Assembly: GCA_947499005.1 (NCBI GenBank)
Contig: CANMML010000009.1
Coordinates: 1 to 64,000, forward strand
DNA length: 64,000 nucleotides
Direction: 5' to 3'
Origin: an uncultured Aquimarina sp.
Lineage (GTDB): Bacteria; Bacteroidota; Bacteroidia; Flavobacteriales; Flavobacteriaceae
Position 1 is the stretch's first letter. Each line of letters opens with the position of its first letter. This document shows, piece by piece, positions 27,558-36,588 of this stretch. The notes under the pieces are model-generated. The model was not told where the DNA came from. It did no database searches and saw only the letters and a program-made list of their open reading frames with translations. The position numbers and the translations under genes were made by a program.

Positions 27558-28187
27558 ATGGATATCCTACTAAAATATTTCCCAGATTTGACAGAAGATC
27601 AAGTAGAAAAATTTGGTAAGCTACAAGAATTATATACAGATTGGAATGCTAAAATTAACGTGATTTCTAGAAAGGATTTAGATGCATTGTATGAACGTCA
27701 CGTATTACATTCTTTAGGGATAGCAAAAATTCAAAAATTTCAACCCGGGAGTCGTGTAATGGATGTAGGAACAGGAGGAGGCTTTCCTGGGATTCCTTTA
27801 GCTATTTTGTTTCCTGAAACAGAATTTTATTTGTGTGATGTAATTGCTAAAAAAATAAAAGTAGTAAATGCTGTTGTCGAGGCATTAGAACTTACTAATG
27901 TAAAAGCCGAACAAAAAAGAGCAGGAACTTTTGATGCGCAATTCGATTTTATAATAAGTAGGGCCGTAACGCGTATGATAGATTTTGTTAAATGGGTACG
28001 TCCAAATATTAAAAAGAAGTCCGAACATAATTTAAAAAATGGGATTCTTTATTTAAAAGGAGGGGACTTAACGGAAGAACTAGCATCTTTTACAACAATA
28101 CAGCAATTTGAACTTACAAATTATTTTGAAGAGGAATTCTTTGAAACTAAGAAGGTTGTCTATTTGCCTATGAAATATAAAGGGTAA
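27558..28187 (+). CDS. rsmG: 16S rRNA (guanine-527-N7)-methyltransferase
   Basis: This 209-residue protein has the usual length and shape of RsmG/GidB: an N-terminal helical part ('LQELYTDWNAKINVISRKD', 'HVLHSLGIAKI') and a Rossmann methyltransferase core with the SAM loop 'VMDVGTGGGFPGIPLAILFP'. 'DFIISRAVTRM' is the conserved catalytic region. It methylates G527 of 16S rRNA in the cytoplasm; loss in other bacteria gives low-level streptomycin resistance. The lysine-rich insert 'RPNIKKKSEHNLKNG' is typical for Bacteroidota. Confidence 0.95.
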   Translation: MDILLKYFPDLTEDQVEKFGKLQELYTDWNAKINVISRKDLDALYERHVLHSLGIAKIQKFQPGSRVMDVGTGGGFPGIPLAILFPETEFYLCDVIAKKIKVVNAVVEALELTNVKAEQKRAGTFDAQFDFIISRAVTRMIDFVKWVRPNIKKKSEHNLKNGILYLKGGDLTEELASFTTIQQFELTNYFEEEFFETKKVVYLPMKYKG

Positions 28188-28238
28188 ATTAGGAAATTAT
28201 TGTAAGTTGTCTTAGATTGCAAAGACTGACTGGATTAT

Positions 28239-28958
28239 ATGTGTACGGTAACTTTAGTTTCAAAAGACAACAAAGGTTTTGTGTTGACGTCGAATAGGGA
28301 TGAGGCCATAGGAAGAGAGACTTTACCTATATCGACTTACGATTACAAGGATAAATTATTAATGTTCCCCAAAGATAAACAAGCAGGTGGTACGTGGATT
28401 GCTGCAAACAATCAACAATCTGTTATTTGTTTGTTAAATGGAGGACATCAAAATCATAAAAAAAAATCTAGATACAGACATAGTCGTGGTATCGTAGTAA
28501 CAGATATCTTGGGTGAAGACAATCTAAGTCAAGCCTTGCAATTATATAATTGCGAAGATTTAGAGCCTTTTACTCTAGTAGCTGTTAATTGGAGTTACAA
28601 GTTACACTTCTATGAAATGGTTTGGGATGGAACAAAAAAACATTTCAGAGAATTGGATACTTCAAAAGCCCATATCTGGTCTTCCTCTACATTATATACA
28701 GATGAGCTCAAACAATTGAGGCGGGACTGGTTATCCGACTTTGGTGAGCAAAAGGAACTAGACGCCAACCATTTATTGGACTTTCATAAAAATGCTGGAG
28801 AAGGAAATGAATTTCATGACCTTCAAATAAAGAGAGATGCTTTACAAACACGAAGTATTACCCAGATACAATTAGAAAATGATGAATTACAAATGAGATA
28901 TGAGGATTTGCTTGAAGATGAAGTGTATTATCAATCATTTGAACCCGTAAAGATTTAA
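28239..28958 (+). CDS. NRDE family (TANGO2-like) protein
   Basis: This 239-residue protein starts MCTVTLV and has the family motif NRDE at residues 19-22 ('LTSNRDEAIGRETLP'), followed by 'DKQAGGTWIAAN' and 'ICLLNGG'. The Cys2 next to the initiator Met suggests an Ntn-like processed N-terminus, as proposed for this family. Eukaryotic TANGO2 is linked to Golgi organisation and lipid or haem metabolism; the bacterial role is unsettled. It lies 4 nt before the next gene and forms a unit with it. Confidence 0.88.
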   Translation: MCTVTLVSKDNKGFVLTSNRDEAIGRETLPISTYDYKDKLLMFPKDKQAGGTWIAANNQQSVICLLNGGHQNHKKKSRYRHSRGIVVTDILGEDNLSQALQLYNCEDLEPFTLVAVNWSYKLHFYEMVWDGTKKHFRELDTSKAHIWSSSTLYTDELKQLRRDWLSDFGEQKELDANHLLDFHKNAGEGNEFHDLQIKRDALQTRSITQIQLENDELQMRYEDLLEDEVYYQSFEPVKI

Positions 28959-28961
28959 GAA

Positions 28962-29972
28962 GTGAATACCGGTAAAATTATTCCAATAGCATTCCCTGAT
29001 ACTTTTGTACATTATTCTGACGAATTTGTACTTAATTATATATTCCCTTTTTTAGGTTTAGGACGAAAAAAGCATATCAAAGCAGGGCATACCTTATTAT
29101 TACTTATTGAAAATAAAACGGGTAATATCCAGTATTTTGATTTTGGTAGGTATGTTACTCCAAAAGGAAAAGGTCGGGTACGTAGTGGGAATACTGATGC
29201 CGAATTGAAAATTCCTTTAAAAGCAGTTATCGAGAATGATGTTATCGTAAATCTTGATGAAATCTTAGTTTGGATGGAATCGAATCCGGAAAAGACTCAT
29301 GGTACAGGTCGTATGATTGCATCGGTTTGTGATGCTATAGATTATGATAAAGCCTATGGTTTTTTAACAGATCTGCAAAGTCAAGGTAGTGTGCCATATA
29401 TGACTTTTGGTAATACAGGAAGTAATTGTTCACGTTTGGTAGCAGATACTTTTATTAATTCATTGACAGATAAAGTCAAGGCTAAAAAGCTTAAGAAAAA
29501 TAGTCTTTTTACCCCAAGTCCTTTGGGAAATATTAAAATCACTAGTACTGTAGAACATATGTATCATGTGTTAAATGGTGAAATAAGTCATTATACAGAT
29601 TCAGTACTTAAAGAAAATCTTACGAATTATTTTGACCCAAAGATTCCTGAAATTTCAAACCGCAAGTTGGAAAATCGAGTAGGAGAAGCTCAATTATTGA
29701 CAGGAGTTGGTTCTAGTGCGTATTTTAAAATTCAGTCTAGTGGGGATTTATATGAAATTTTTCGCTTTGACGAGAAGTTGAATCTCGATTTTAAGGGTAC
29801 ATTTGAGGTTAATGACGAGTCATTTGATATAAGTAAACCATATCAATTTGTTCATGATTCTAATTGCGAATATTGTCACATAAAGCAAGAGGAAAGCGTC
29901 TATCGTTTTGATGTTACTATAGAAAAGCGAATTAAGAAACTTGTTCTAGTTAATAGCGAAAGGAGCGCTTAG
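28962..29972 (+). CDS. Conserved protein with possible papain-like fold (DUF6695-like)
   Basis: This 336-residue cytoplasmic protein starts at GTG, 4 nt after the NRDE gene. The N-terminal half has 'KAGHTLLLLIENKTG..QYFDFGRY' (H43) followed by 'GNTGSNCSRLVADTF' (C156). His preceding Cys in this setting resembles the circularly permuted papain-like (YiiX-type) enzymes, but I cannot confirm the fold. The C-terminal part (about 235-336) is beta-rich, with no signature I recognise. I believe it matches DUF6695, a Bacteroidota family often beside NRDE genes. Its 3' end overlaps the convergent apaG gene by 27 nt. No function is assigned. Confidence 0.7.
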   Translation: MNTGKIIPIAFPDTFVHYSDEFVLNYIFPFLGLGRKKHIKAGHTLLLLIENKTGNIQYFDFGRYVTPKGKGRVRSGNTDAELKIPLKAVIENDVIVNLDEILVWMESNPEKTHGTGRMIASVCDAIDYDKAYGFLTDLQSQGSVPYMTFGNTGSNCSRLVADTFINSLTDKVKAKKLKKNSLFTPSPLGNIKITSTVEHMYHVLNGEISHYTDSVLKENLTNYFDPKIPEISNRKLENRVGEAQLLTGVGSSAYFKIQSSGDLYEIFRFDEKLNLDFKGTFEVNDESFDISKPYQFVHDSNCEYCHIKQEESVYRFDVTIEKRIKKLVLVNSERSA

Positions 29973-30332
29973 CTTAAATGATGGAATCGCAACCTTGAAT
30001 TTTCGAGTAGAAGTGAAATTTACCATGTTATAATGGCCACTCATAGAGCCAAAAGGAGACGATAATAAACAGCCGCTACTATACGTGTGTGATTCTCCTG
30101 GTCTTAACACAGGTTTTTTGCCAACAACGCCTTCACCTTCAACGATTTCGGTGCTATTTAAAGCGTCTTTTATCTTCCAAAATCTAGAAGTCAATTGGAC
30201 AGAATCTTTGCTTTGGTTTTCTATCGTTACTCGATAACCAAAGGCAAAATGAATTTTATAGTTCTTATAGAACGTGCCTTCGAAGTGGGTTTCCACTGAA
30301 ATTTTAATACCACTCGTTACCTGTTGAACCAT
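29946..30332 (-). CDS. apaG: ApaG domain protein
   Basis: This 128-residue protein is a single ApaG beta-sandwich domain: 'VTSGIKISVETHFEG', 'FAFGYRVTIENQS', 'VQLTSRFWKIKDA', 'GVVGKKPVLRPGESHTYSSG', and 'GSMSGHYNMV'. ApaG has been linked to Co2+/Mg2+ resistance in Salmonella, and the fold also occurs in eukaryotic F-box proteins; its molecular role is unclear. It is convergent with the previous gene and overlaps it by 27 nt at the 3' ends. Confidence 0.93.
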   Translation of the reverse strand: MVQQVTSGIKISVETHFEGTFYKNYKIHFAFGYRVTIENQSKDSVQLTSRFWKIKDALNSTEIVEGEGVVGKKPVLRPGESHTYSSGCLLSSPFGSMSGHYNMVNFTSTRKFKVAIPSFKLSAPFAIN

Positions 30333-30394
30333 AATTTTAACAAGTTATTACTTATAAGTATTTAAATATACTATTTTTCTTTTAAAAAAAATAT

Positions 30395-31645
30395 TTAGTT
30401 GCTAATATTAACAGATGTAGTATTACCTAATCCGATAACAGCATCAAAACGCTGTCCTGGAGCACGATAGTAAGCTAAAACGGTGTATTCATTTTCTGTT
30501 TTGTCAAAATTCCCACAAATGCTACCAGGTTCAATGTGTCCATTTTGGTCTTTAGTGACGTATTTGAAGTTGTAAAAGCCTTGTTTGAAGAGTCGTTTGC
30601 CTCTATAAATTCTACTTTCCTTATCATAAGTTAGCAATGTGCTACTATCTGTTGTGAAATCATTAAACCCTCCATAAAGATGCACTTCTTTGTCTTTTAG
30701 TTTTGGAATTCGTAGAGAGAAGTGAAGCCATACATAATCGGCTTCGATGTCATTATTAACAGCATTTAAATTTCTTACTACAAAGTTTCCGTTGATATCT
30801 GGGTTGAATGTATAAGTACGATCTTTTCTGGATGGATGTGTGTAAAGGTAATTGTGATATATTTCTAATAATTCAATATGACTAACGTTTACTGTGGCAT
30901 TTCTAACCTCTTTATTGTCGAAATTCCAATATTCGTTACCTCCCCAAAAACTAGATTCTTGATCATATTTATAGGTGAATTTATTTCCGAAATTGAACTG
31001 AGGCTGCAAATCATAAATAGCTGTTTTTAGATTGTGATTCTGCATTACAACTGTTTTTAAATTGCGTTGTGGTTCGATAATTTGCTGTTCGGTTTCAATT
31101 TCAAATTGTACTACTTGCTTCTCGTTTATAAAATTGAAGTTCCTAGAACGTCTAACCCAAGAACGAATTGTTGAGCGTCTTTGGTAGACAATAAACTTTT
31201 TAGTAAACACTAATTCTTCATCATCATTGTATATTTCAAGTAAATAATTACCAGTTTTTAAAAGTGCTCGAGTATTTCTATTTGGAATTTGTAATCGATA
31301 ATGAGTGTAAATCTGTAAAGTTGTTAACGAATTTTCTGTATCTAAGATTCTGAAATTATCTAATCCATCAAGATATTCATTCTTAGGTAAAATAGAAGTT
31401 TTCCAATCGTAGTCGTAATAAGAGATTTTGTAATGATAAAAAGCTTCATCTCCCATGATGTCATCAAAGTTCATTTCAAATGAAGAGCCATATTCAACTA
31501 ATGGGATACCAGGTAGATTTACTCCCGCCTGAGAAAACTGTACCGTTTTAATGTATTCGGGGGGAGAAAGTTCAAAAGCTTGCTGTGCATTTGTCGTAGT
31601 ATAAACAATACATAATAGTGTGGTAATCAAATGCAGAATTTTCAT
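30395..31645 (-). CDS. Type IX secretion system plug protein (DUF5103)
   Basis: This 416-residue secreted protein has a signal peptide (MKILHLITTLLCIVYTTTNAQ). The body matches the DUF5103 family in arrangement: 'PPEYIKTVQF', 'PLVEYGSSFEMNFDDI', 'YYYKI.YYDYDWK'-type and 'YRLQIPNRNTRALLKTGNYLLEIY'. In the Flavobacterium T9SS this family forms the plug that closes the periplasmic side of the SprA translocon channel. Its presence fits the T9SS-tailed proteins at 73-1068 and 49231-57228. No other T9SS component is in the window. Confidence 0.85.
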   Translation of the reverse strand: MKILHLITTLLCIVYTTTNAQQAFELSPPEYIKTVQFSQAGVNLPGIPLVEYGSSFEMNFDDIMGDEAFYHYKISYYDYDWKTSILPKNEYLDGLDNFRILDTENSLTTLQIYTHYRLQIPNRNTRALLKTGNYLLEIYNDDEELVFTKKFIVYQRRSTIRSWVRRSRNFNFINEKQVVQFEIETEQQIIEPQRNLKTVVMQNHNLKTAIYDLQPQFNFGNKFTYKYDQESSFWGGNEYWNFDNKEVRNATVNVSHIELLEIYHNYLYTHPSRKDRTYTFNPDINGNFVVRNLNAVNNDIEADYVWLHFSLRIPKLKDKEVHLYGGFNDFTTDSSTLLTYDKESRIYRGKRLFKQGFYNFKYVTKDQNGHIEPGSICGNFDKTENEYTVLAYYRAPGQRFDAVIGLGNTTSVNISN

Positions 31646-31793
31646 ATTGAAAGCTATTTTTTCTTATAAAGGCAAAATCTGTTCCTAATTACTGAAAATA
31701 TAAAGGATTATTGTCTTTTTGTTATTTATTTAGAATGCATTTAAATAACAAAGATACTATGAATTGTTCTTTTATAAAGGCTCAAGAAATACG

Positions 31794-31801
31794 TAAATTT
31801 G
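31794..31801 (+). promoter_or_regulatory. -7 promoter box of the nqr operon
   Basis: TAAATTTG matches TAnnTTTG and lies 32 nt before the nqrA ATG. Confidence 0.55.
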
Positions 31802-31833
31802 TGCGGTTTTTAAGATAAATTCAACTACTAAAT

Positions 31834-33183
31834 ATGTCAAAAGACATTCGTATTAAGAAGGGTTTGGATATTAACTTAGTTGGCGCTGCAGAGAAATCTA
31901 CAGCTAAAGCAATTAAGAGTAATACCTACGCCATAAGTCCCGACGACTTTCATGGAGTGACTCCTAAAGTTGTAGCGAAGGTTGGGACAGAAGTTAAAGC
32001 GGGTTCCCCACTTTTCTATTCCAAAGCAAACGATCAAATTTTGTTCAATTCTCCGGTAAGTGGTGAAGTTGTTGAAATCGTTAGAGGAGCTAAAAGGAAA
32101 ATACTTTCTTTTAAGATCCTTGCAGACGGAGAACAGCAATTTCAAGATTTCGGTTCCAAAGACGTTAATGCGTTAAATGGCGACGAAATTAAATCTCACT
32201 TGTTGGCTTCAGGGTGCTGGCCATTTGTAAAGCAACGTCCTTATGATGTGATTGCAAATCCAGAAGTAGCTCCAAAAGCTATTTTTATTTCTGGATACAA
32301 TAGTGCTCCATTAGCAGCTGATTTAGATTATGTCTTAACAGGCAAAGAACAAGAATTAGAAGCGGCAGTAACAGCTTTGTCTAAGTTGACTCCAGGAAAA
32401 GTACATGTATCTGTACAAAACCAAGGATCACCTTTGGCAAAAGTTTCTAATGCAGAAATTCATTCGTTAAGCGGGCCGCATCCAATAGGAAACGTAAGTA
32501 CGCAAATCGCTCAAATTGATCCTATCAATAAAGGAGAAGTAGTTTGGACTGTTGCAGCACAAGATTTAGTAATTATCGGTGAATTGTTATTGACTGGTAA
32601 ATACAATGCTACGCGAAAGATCGCTGTAGTAGGTTCTTCTGTAAAATCGCCAAAGTACTACGATGCTATTATAGGGGCGGAGGTTTCGACATTTGCTTAT
32701 GATGCAGGTATAGATGGAGATAATGTTCGAATGATCAATGGAGATGTACTAACAGGTAAGACAGTTATTCCTGATGGGCATTTGGCTGCCTCAGTAGATA
32801 CGTTTTCAATTATTCCTGAAGGAGATGATTACGAGCTTTTTGGATGGAATAAGCCAATCTTCAATAAGATTTCTTATTCAAGAGCTTTGACATTCTCTTG
32901 GTTATTCCCAAAGAAAAAGTACGATCTTAATACAAATACTAATGGTGAACACCGTGCTTTTGTAGTTACAGGTAACTACGAAGAAGTATTTCCATTAGAT
33001 ATCTACCCAATGCAATTGTTAAAAGCATTTACTTATCAAGATTTAGATGAGATGGAAAAATTAGGAGCTTACGAAGTAGCCCCTGAGGATTTTGCATTGA
33101 CTGAGTTTGTTTGTGTGTCTAAGCAAAATCATCAAGATATCGTACGCGAAGGATTGGATTTAATGTTAAAAGAAATCGGATAA
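31834..33183 (+). CDS. nqrA: Na+-translocating NADH:quinone reductase subunit A
   Basis: This is the first gene of a six-gene operon for the sodium-pumping Na+-NQR complex, which oxidises NADH, reduces quinone and exports Na+. The 449-residue soluble subunit starts with 'IRIKKGLDINLVGAAEKS' and shows the family's long alternating domains ('GPHPIGNVSTQIAQIDPINKGEVVWTVAAQD'). It has no transmembrane helix and is thought to sit on the cytoplasmic face near the quinone site. Length is normal. nqrB follows after 10 nt. Confidence 0.96.
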   Translation: MSKDIRIKKGLDINLVGAAEKSTAKAIKSNTYAISPDDFHGVTPKVVAKVGTEVKAGSPLFYSKANDQILFNSPVSGEVVEIVRGAKRKILSFKILADGEQQFQDFGSKDVNALNGDEIKSHLLASGCWPFVKQRPYDVIANPEVAPKAIFISGYNSAPLAADLDYVLTGKEQELEAAVTALSKLTPGKVHVSVQNQGSPLAKVSNAEIHSLSGPHPIGNVSTQIAQIDPINKGEVVWTVAAQDLVIIGELLLTGKYNATRKIAVVGSSVKSPKYYDAIIGAEVSTFAYDAGIDGDNVRMINGDVLTGKTVIPDGHLAASVDTFSIIPEGDDYELFGWNKPIFNKISYSRALTFSWLFPKKKYDLNTNTNGEHRAFVVTGNYEEVFPLDIYPMQLLKAFTYQDLDEMEKLGAYEVAPEDFALTEFVCVSKQNHQDIVREGLDLMLKEIG

Positions 33184-33193
33184 TTGTAGTGCT

Positions 33194-34396
33194 ATGAGCT
33201 TAAAAGATAAATTACATAATATAAAAGAGCAGTACAAAGGGAAAAAGATGGCTCCTGCATTTAATGCAATCCATACTTTCTTGTACTTGCCAAACGAAAC
33301 GACGCACTCTGGTGCACACGTTCGTGGAGCAGATGATTTGAAGCGTACTATGAATATGGTAATTATGGCCATGGTACCTTGTTTAATCTGGGGAATGTTC
33401 AATGCGGGATACCAAGCTGAAATTGCAGTGAATGGTAAACCAGAATTTGTATCATTTTTCGATCACTTAAAATATTTTTTCACTTTTGATAACCTATGGG
33501 TAGGAGCGATTAAGATTTTACCATTGGTAATCGTTTCTTATTTGGTAGGTCTTGCTATTGAATTCGTTTTTGCGGTAATCAAAGGTCATGAAGTAGAAGA
33601 AGGGTACTTAGTAACAGGAATGTTAGTGCCATTAATTGTACCAGTAGACTTGCCATTATGGATGCTAGCTATCGCTGTAGCATTTGGTGTAGTAATTGGA
33701 AAAGAGGTTTTTGGAGGAACAGGGATGAATATCCTAAACCCTGCATTAACTATTCGTGCATTTTTATTCTTTGCTTATCCAACATGGATGAGTGGTGATA
33801 AGGTATGGGTACATGGAGCTAAAGAAGCTGTTGATGGAAGATCTGGAGAGACGATGTTAGGAATGTTAGCTCAAAAGAAAGAGTTAGCTTATGGTATCGA
33901 TGAAGCTTTCTTTGGTTTTATACCAGGTTCTGTAGGAGAAACTTCTACACTATTAATTTTAGTAGGAGCAGCTATCTTAATTTTCACTAAAATCGCTAGT
34001 TGGAGAATTATCTTAAGTGGTATTGTAGGTGCATTGGTAATGGGGTTAGTCTTCAATTTTGTGATCGCTCAAGGGTGGATCACTGAAGGAAGTAAATTCT
34101 ACGCATTAATGAGCTTGCCATTCTGGCATCACTTAGTAATCGGTGGTTTTGCCTTTGGTATTACGTTTATGGCAACAGATCCAGTATCGGGTGCACAGAC
34201 TAATAAAGGTAAATATTGGTATGGTTTCTTAATTGGACTTTTTGCAGTTATGATTCGAGTATTCAACCCTGCATACCCAGAAGGAATCATGTTAGCGATC
34301 TTATTAATGAATGTTTTCGCTCCAACTATTGATCATTATGTAGTGCAAGGGAACATTGCGAAAAGAATGAAACGTTTAAAAGTAAAAACGGCATAA
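33194..34396 (+). CDS. nqrB: Na+-translocating NADH:quinone reductase subunit B
   Basis: This 400-residue polytopic membrane subunit carries covalent FMN on a threonine in the 'GETST' motif (248-252) and has about ten helices. 'VDLPLWMLAIAVAFGVVIGKEVFGGTGMN' is a hallmark helix. It holds FMN and probably riboflavin and part of the Na+ channel. nqrC follows with a 2-nt gap, typical of tight operon packing. Confidence 0.96.
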   Translation: MSLKDKLHNIKEQYKGKKMAPAFNAIHTFLYLPNETTHSGAHVRGADDLKRTMNMVIMAMVPCLIWGMFNAGYQAEIAVNGKPEFVSFFDHLKYFFTFDNLWVGAIKILPLVIVSYLVGLAIEFVFAVIKGHEVEEGYLVTGMLVPLIVPVDLPLWMLAIAVAFGVVIGKEVFGGTGMNILNPALTIRAFLFFAYPTWMSGDKVWVHGAKEAVDGRSGETMLGMLAQKKELAYGIDEAFFGFIPGSVGETSTLLILVGAAILIFTKIASWRIILSGIVGALVMGLVFNFVIAQGWITEGSKFYALMSLPFWHHLVIGGFAFGITFMATDPVSGAQTNKGKYWYGFLIGLFAVMIRVFNPAYPEGIMLAILLMNVFAPTIDHYVVQGNIAKRMKRLKVKTA

Positions 34397-34398
34397 GC

Positions 34399-35166
34399 AT
34401 GGCAAATACAGATAAAAATTCATATACAATTGGTTTTGCCATTGCAATGGTAGTACTAGTTGGATCTATATTGGCAGGAGTGTTTGGTTCACTTAAAAGT
34501 CAAATAGACGAGAATAAAAAGAAAGAGAAAAAGCAAAATATCTTGTTTGCTATGGGGGTAACCAAAGCAACATTAACAGGAGATGCAAGTGATGCAATAA
34601 GTCCTGTAGATGCTGTAAAAGCAGATGAATTATTTGCAAAATATGTAGGTGGCAACCAATTTATTATTGAAGGTACAAAAGCAACGAAGTCAGAAGAGGC
34701 TTTTGATATCAATGTAAAGAAGGAAGGGCAGAAAGCTCGTGAAGCTGGTTACGTTCGTAAATTACCTTTGTATGTTGGAAATGTAGATGGTAAGAAATCT
34801 TATGTAGTGCCATTATTTGGTAAAGGACTTTGGGATGCGATCTGGGGTTATGTAGCTTTAGAAGGAGATTTGAAAACAGTGAAAGGAGCTTTCTTCGATC
34901 ACAAAGGAGAAACTCCAGGTTTAGGTGCTAATATCAAAGAAGCATTTTTCTACGAAGATTTTAAAGGAGAAAGTATTTATGCAGGGAATACATATAAAGG
35001 TATTACTGTAGCTAAAGGTAATAATGATCCTAAAAATGAAAGAAAGAATGATAATAAGGTAGACGCTATTGCAGGAGCAACCATTACTGGTGATGGTGTT
35101 ACTGCAATGATCAAGAAAGACTTGAAATTGTATGTGCCTTATTTCGAATCTATTAAAGTAAACTAA
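34399..35166 (+). CDS. nqrC: Na+-translocating NADH:quinone reductase subunit C
   Basis: This 255-residue subunit has one N-terminal helix (about 10-30) and a periplasmic domain carrying FMN on a threonine in 'DAIAGATIT' (223-230), the ApbE-type flavinylation motif. Position -3 of the classic 'SGAT' motif is Ala here (AGAT), a mild variation. The FMN relays electrons from the membrane subunits in the complex. ApbE, the flavin transferase, is not encoded in this window. Confidence 0.95.
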   Translation: MANTDKNSYTIGFAIAMVVLVGSILAGVFGSLKSQIDENKKKEKKQNILFAMGVTKATLTGDASDAISPVDAVKADELFAKYVGGNQFIIEGTKATKSEEAFDINVKKEGQKAREAGYVRKLPLYVGNVDGKKSYVVPLFGKGLWDAIWGYVALEGDLKTVKGAFFDHKGETPGLGANIKEAFFYEDFKGESIYAGNTYKGITVAKGNNDPKNERKNDNKVDAIAGATITGDGVTAMIKKDLKLYVPYFESIKVN

Positions 35167-35168
35167 TT

Positions 35169-35849
35169 ATGGCTGAAGTAGCAGAAAAAGAAGTGAAACA
35201 AAAAGAGCCATTGTTTTCGAAGAAAAACAAGGCTTTGATGACCGACCCTTTATTTGACAATAACCCAATTACAATTCAGGTATTAGGGATTTGTTCAGCC
35301 TTAGCGATTACGGCGCAGTTAAAAGCATCGATCGTAATGGCATTAGCGGTAACTTTTGTATTGGCAATGGGTAACGTGGTGATTTCGTTAATGCGTAATA
35401 TCATTCCATCGAAAATTAGAATTATTGTACAATTAATCGTTGTTGCCTCTTTAGTAATCGTAGTAGACCTTACGTTGAAAGCTTTTGCATATGAATTGAG
35501 TAAGCAATTATCGGTTTTCGTAGGATTAATCATTACAAACTGTATTATTATGGGACGTTTTGAAGCATTTGCTTTAGGAAATGGTCCTTGGAAATCTTTC
35601 TTAGATGGTATTGGTAATGCAGCAGGTTATGGATTGATCTTAATTATTGTAGGATTCTTCCGTGAATTATTAGGTTCAGGAACTTTATTAGGATTTAAAG
35701 TCTTAGGAGATCCAATCGAAAAAACAGGATTATATGCTTTAGGGTATGAAAATAACGGATTCATGTTATTAGCACCTATGGCCTTGATTACTGTTGGAAT
35801 CATAATCTGGATTCAGCGTAGTAGAAATAAGTCATTAATCGAAAGCTAG
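35169..35849 (+). CDS. nqrD: Na+-translocating NADH:quinone reductase subunit D
   Basis: This is a 226-residue integral membrane subunit with six helices, related to RnfE. Conserved parts include '[19 protein letters not shown]', '[19 protein letters not shown]' (the Cys in 'NCI' is conserved in the family), and '[14 protein letters not shown]'. NqrD and NqrE together form the Na+-coupled core with an Fe centre. The gene starts 2 nt after nqrC. Confidence 0.95.
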   Translation: MAEVAEKEVKQKEPLFSKKNKALMTDPLFDNNPITIQVLGICSALAITAQLKASIVMALAVTFVLAMGNVVISLMRNIIPSKIRIIVQLIVVASLVIVVDLTLKAFAYELSKQLSVFVGLIITNCIIMGRFEAFALGNGPWKSFLDGIGNAAGYGLILIIVGFFRELLGSGTLLGFKVLGDPIEKTGLYALGYENNGFMLLAPMALITVGIIIWIQRSRNKSLIES

Positions 35850-35870
35850 TCAGAAAAAATATCAAGAGTT

Positions 35871-36584
35871 ATGGAACATTTAGAGTTATTTTTTAAGTCG
35901 ATATTCATAGATAACATGGTATTTGCAACATTCTTAGGAATGTGTTCATATCTAGCTGTATCTAAAAAAGTATCTACAGCAGTAGGTTTAGGAGCTGCGG
36001 TAATCTTTGTAATGGCAATTACGGTACCTGCAAACTGGTTATTAGATCAGTATGTATTACAGCCAGGAGCATTATCTTGGTTAGGTGCTGAGTATGCAGA
36101 TTACGATTTAAGTTTCTTATCATTCATCTTATTTATTGCAACCATTGCTACAATGGTACAATTAGTAGAGATTGTGGTAGAGAAATTTTCCCCTTCATTA
36201 TACAATTCGTTAGGTATTTTCTTACCATTGATCGCAGTAAACTGTGCCATCTTAGGAGGTTCTTTATTCATGCAGTCTCGTGAAATTCCTTCTTTAGGAA
36301 TGGCATTGAACTATGGAGTAAGTTCTGGAATTGGATGGTTTTTAGCAATTCTTGCAATTGCTGCAATCCGTGAAAAGATTCGTTATTCAGCAGTACCTGC
36401 ACCTTTAAGAGGATTAGGAATTACATTTATCTTAACAGGTCTTATGGCTATTGGGTTTATGAGTTTTGGAGGTATGTTAACTGGTGATGAAGGAAACAAG
36501 AAACCAGTGCAAAATGAAGTTCAGGCCGAAGCAGAAGAGCTTATCAAAGAGTCTGACGAAATGGTAATCAATACAAACAAGTAG
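35871..36584 (+). CDS. nqrE: Na+-translocating NADH:quinone reductase subunit E
   Basis: This 237-residue integral membrane subunit is homologous to NqrD and RnfA. Signatures include '[30 protein letters not shown]', and '[17 protein letters not shown]' in which the two NC/MC cysteines lie in the membrane and bind the Fe centre with NqrD. The C-terminal 30 residues are charged and Glu-rich ('[19 protein letters not shown]'). Confidence 0.95.
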   Translation: MEHLELFFKSIFIDNMVFATFLGMCSYLAVSKKVSTAVGLGAAVIFVMAITVPANWLLDQYVLQPGALSWLGAEYADYDLSFLSFILFIATIATMVQLVEIVVEKFSPSLYNSLGIFLPLIAVNCAILGGSLFMQSREIPSLGMALNYGVSSGIGWFLAILAIAAIREKIRYSAVPAPLRGLGITFILTGLMAIGFMSFGGMLTGDEGNKKPVQNEVQAEAEELIKESDEMVINTNK

Positions 36585-36588
36585 TAGT

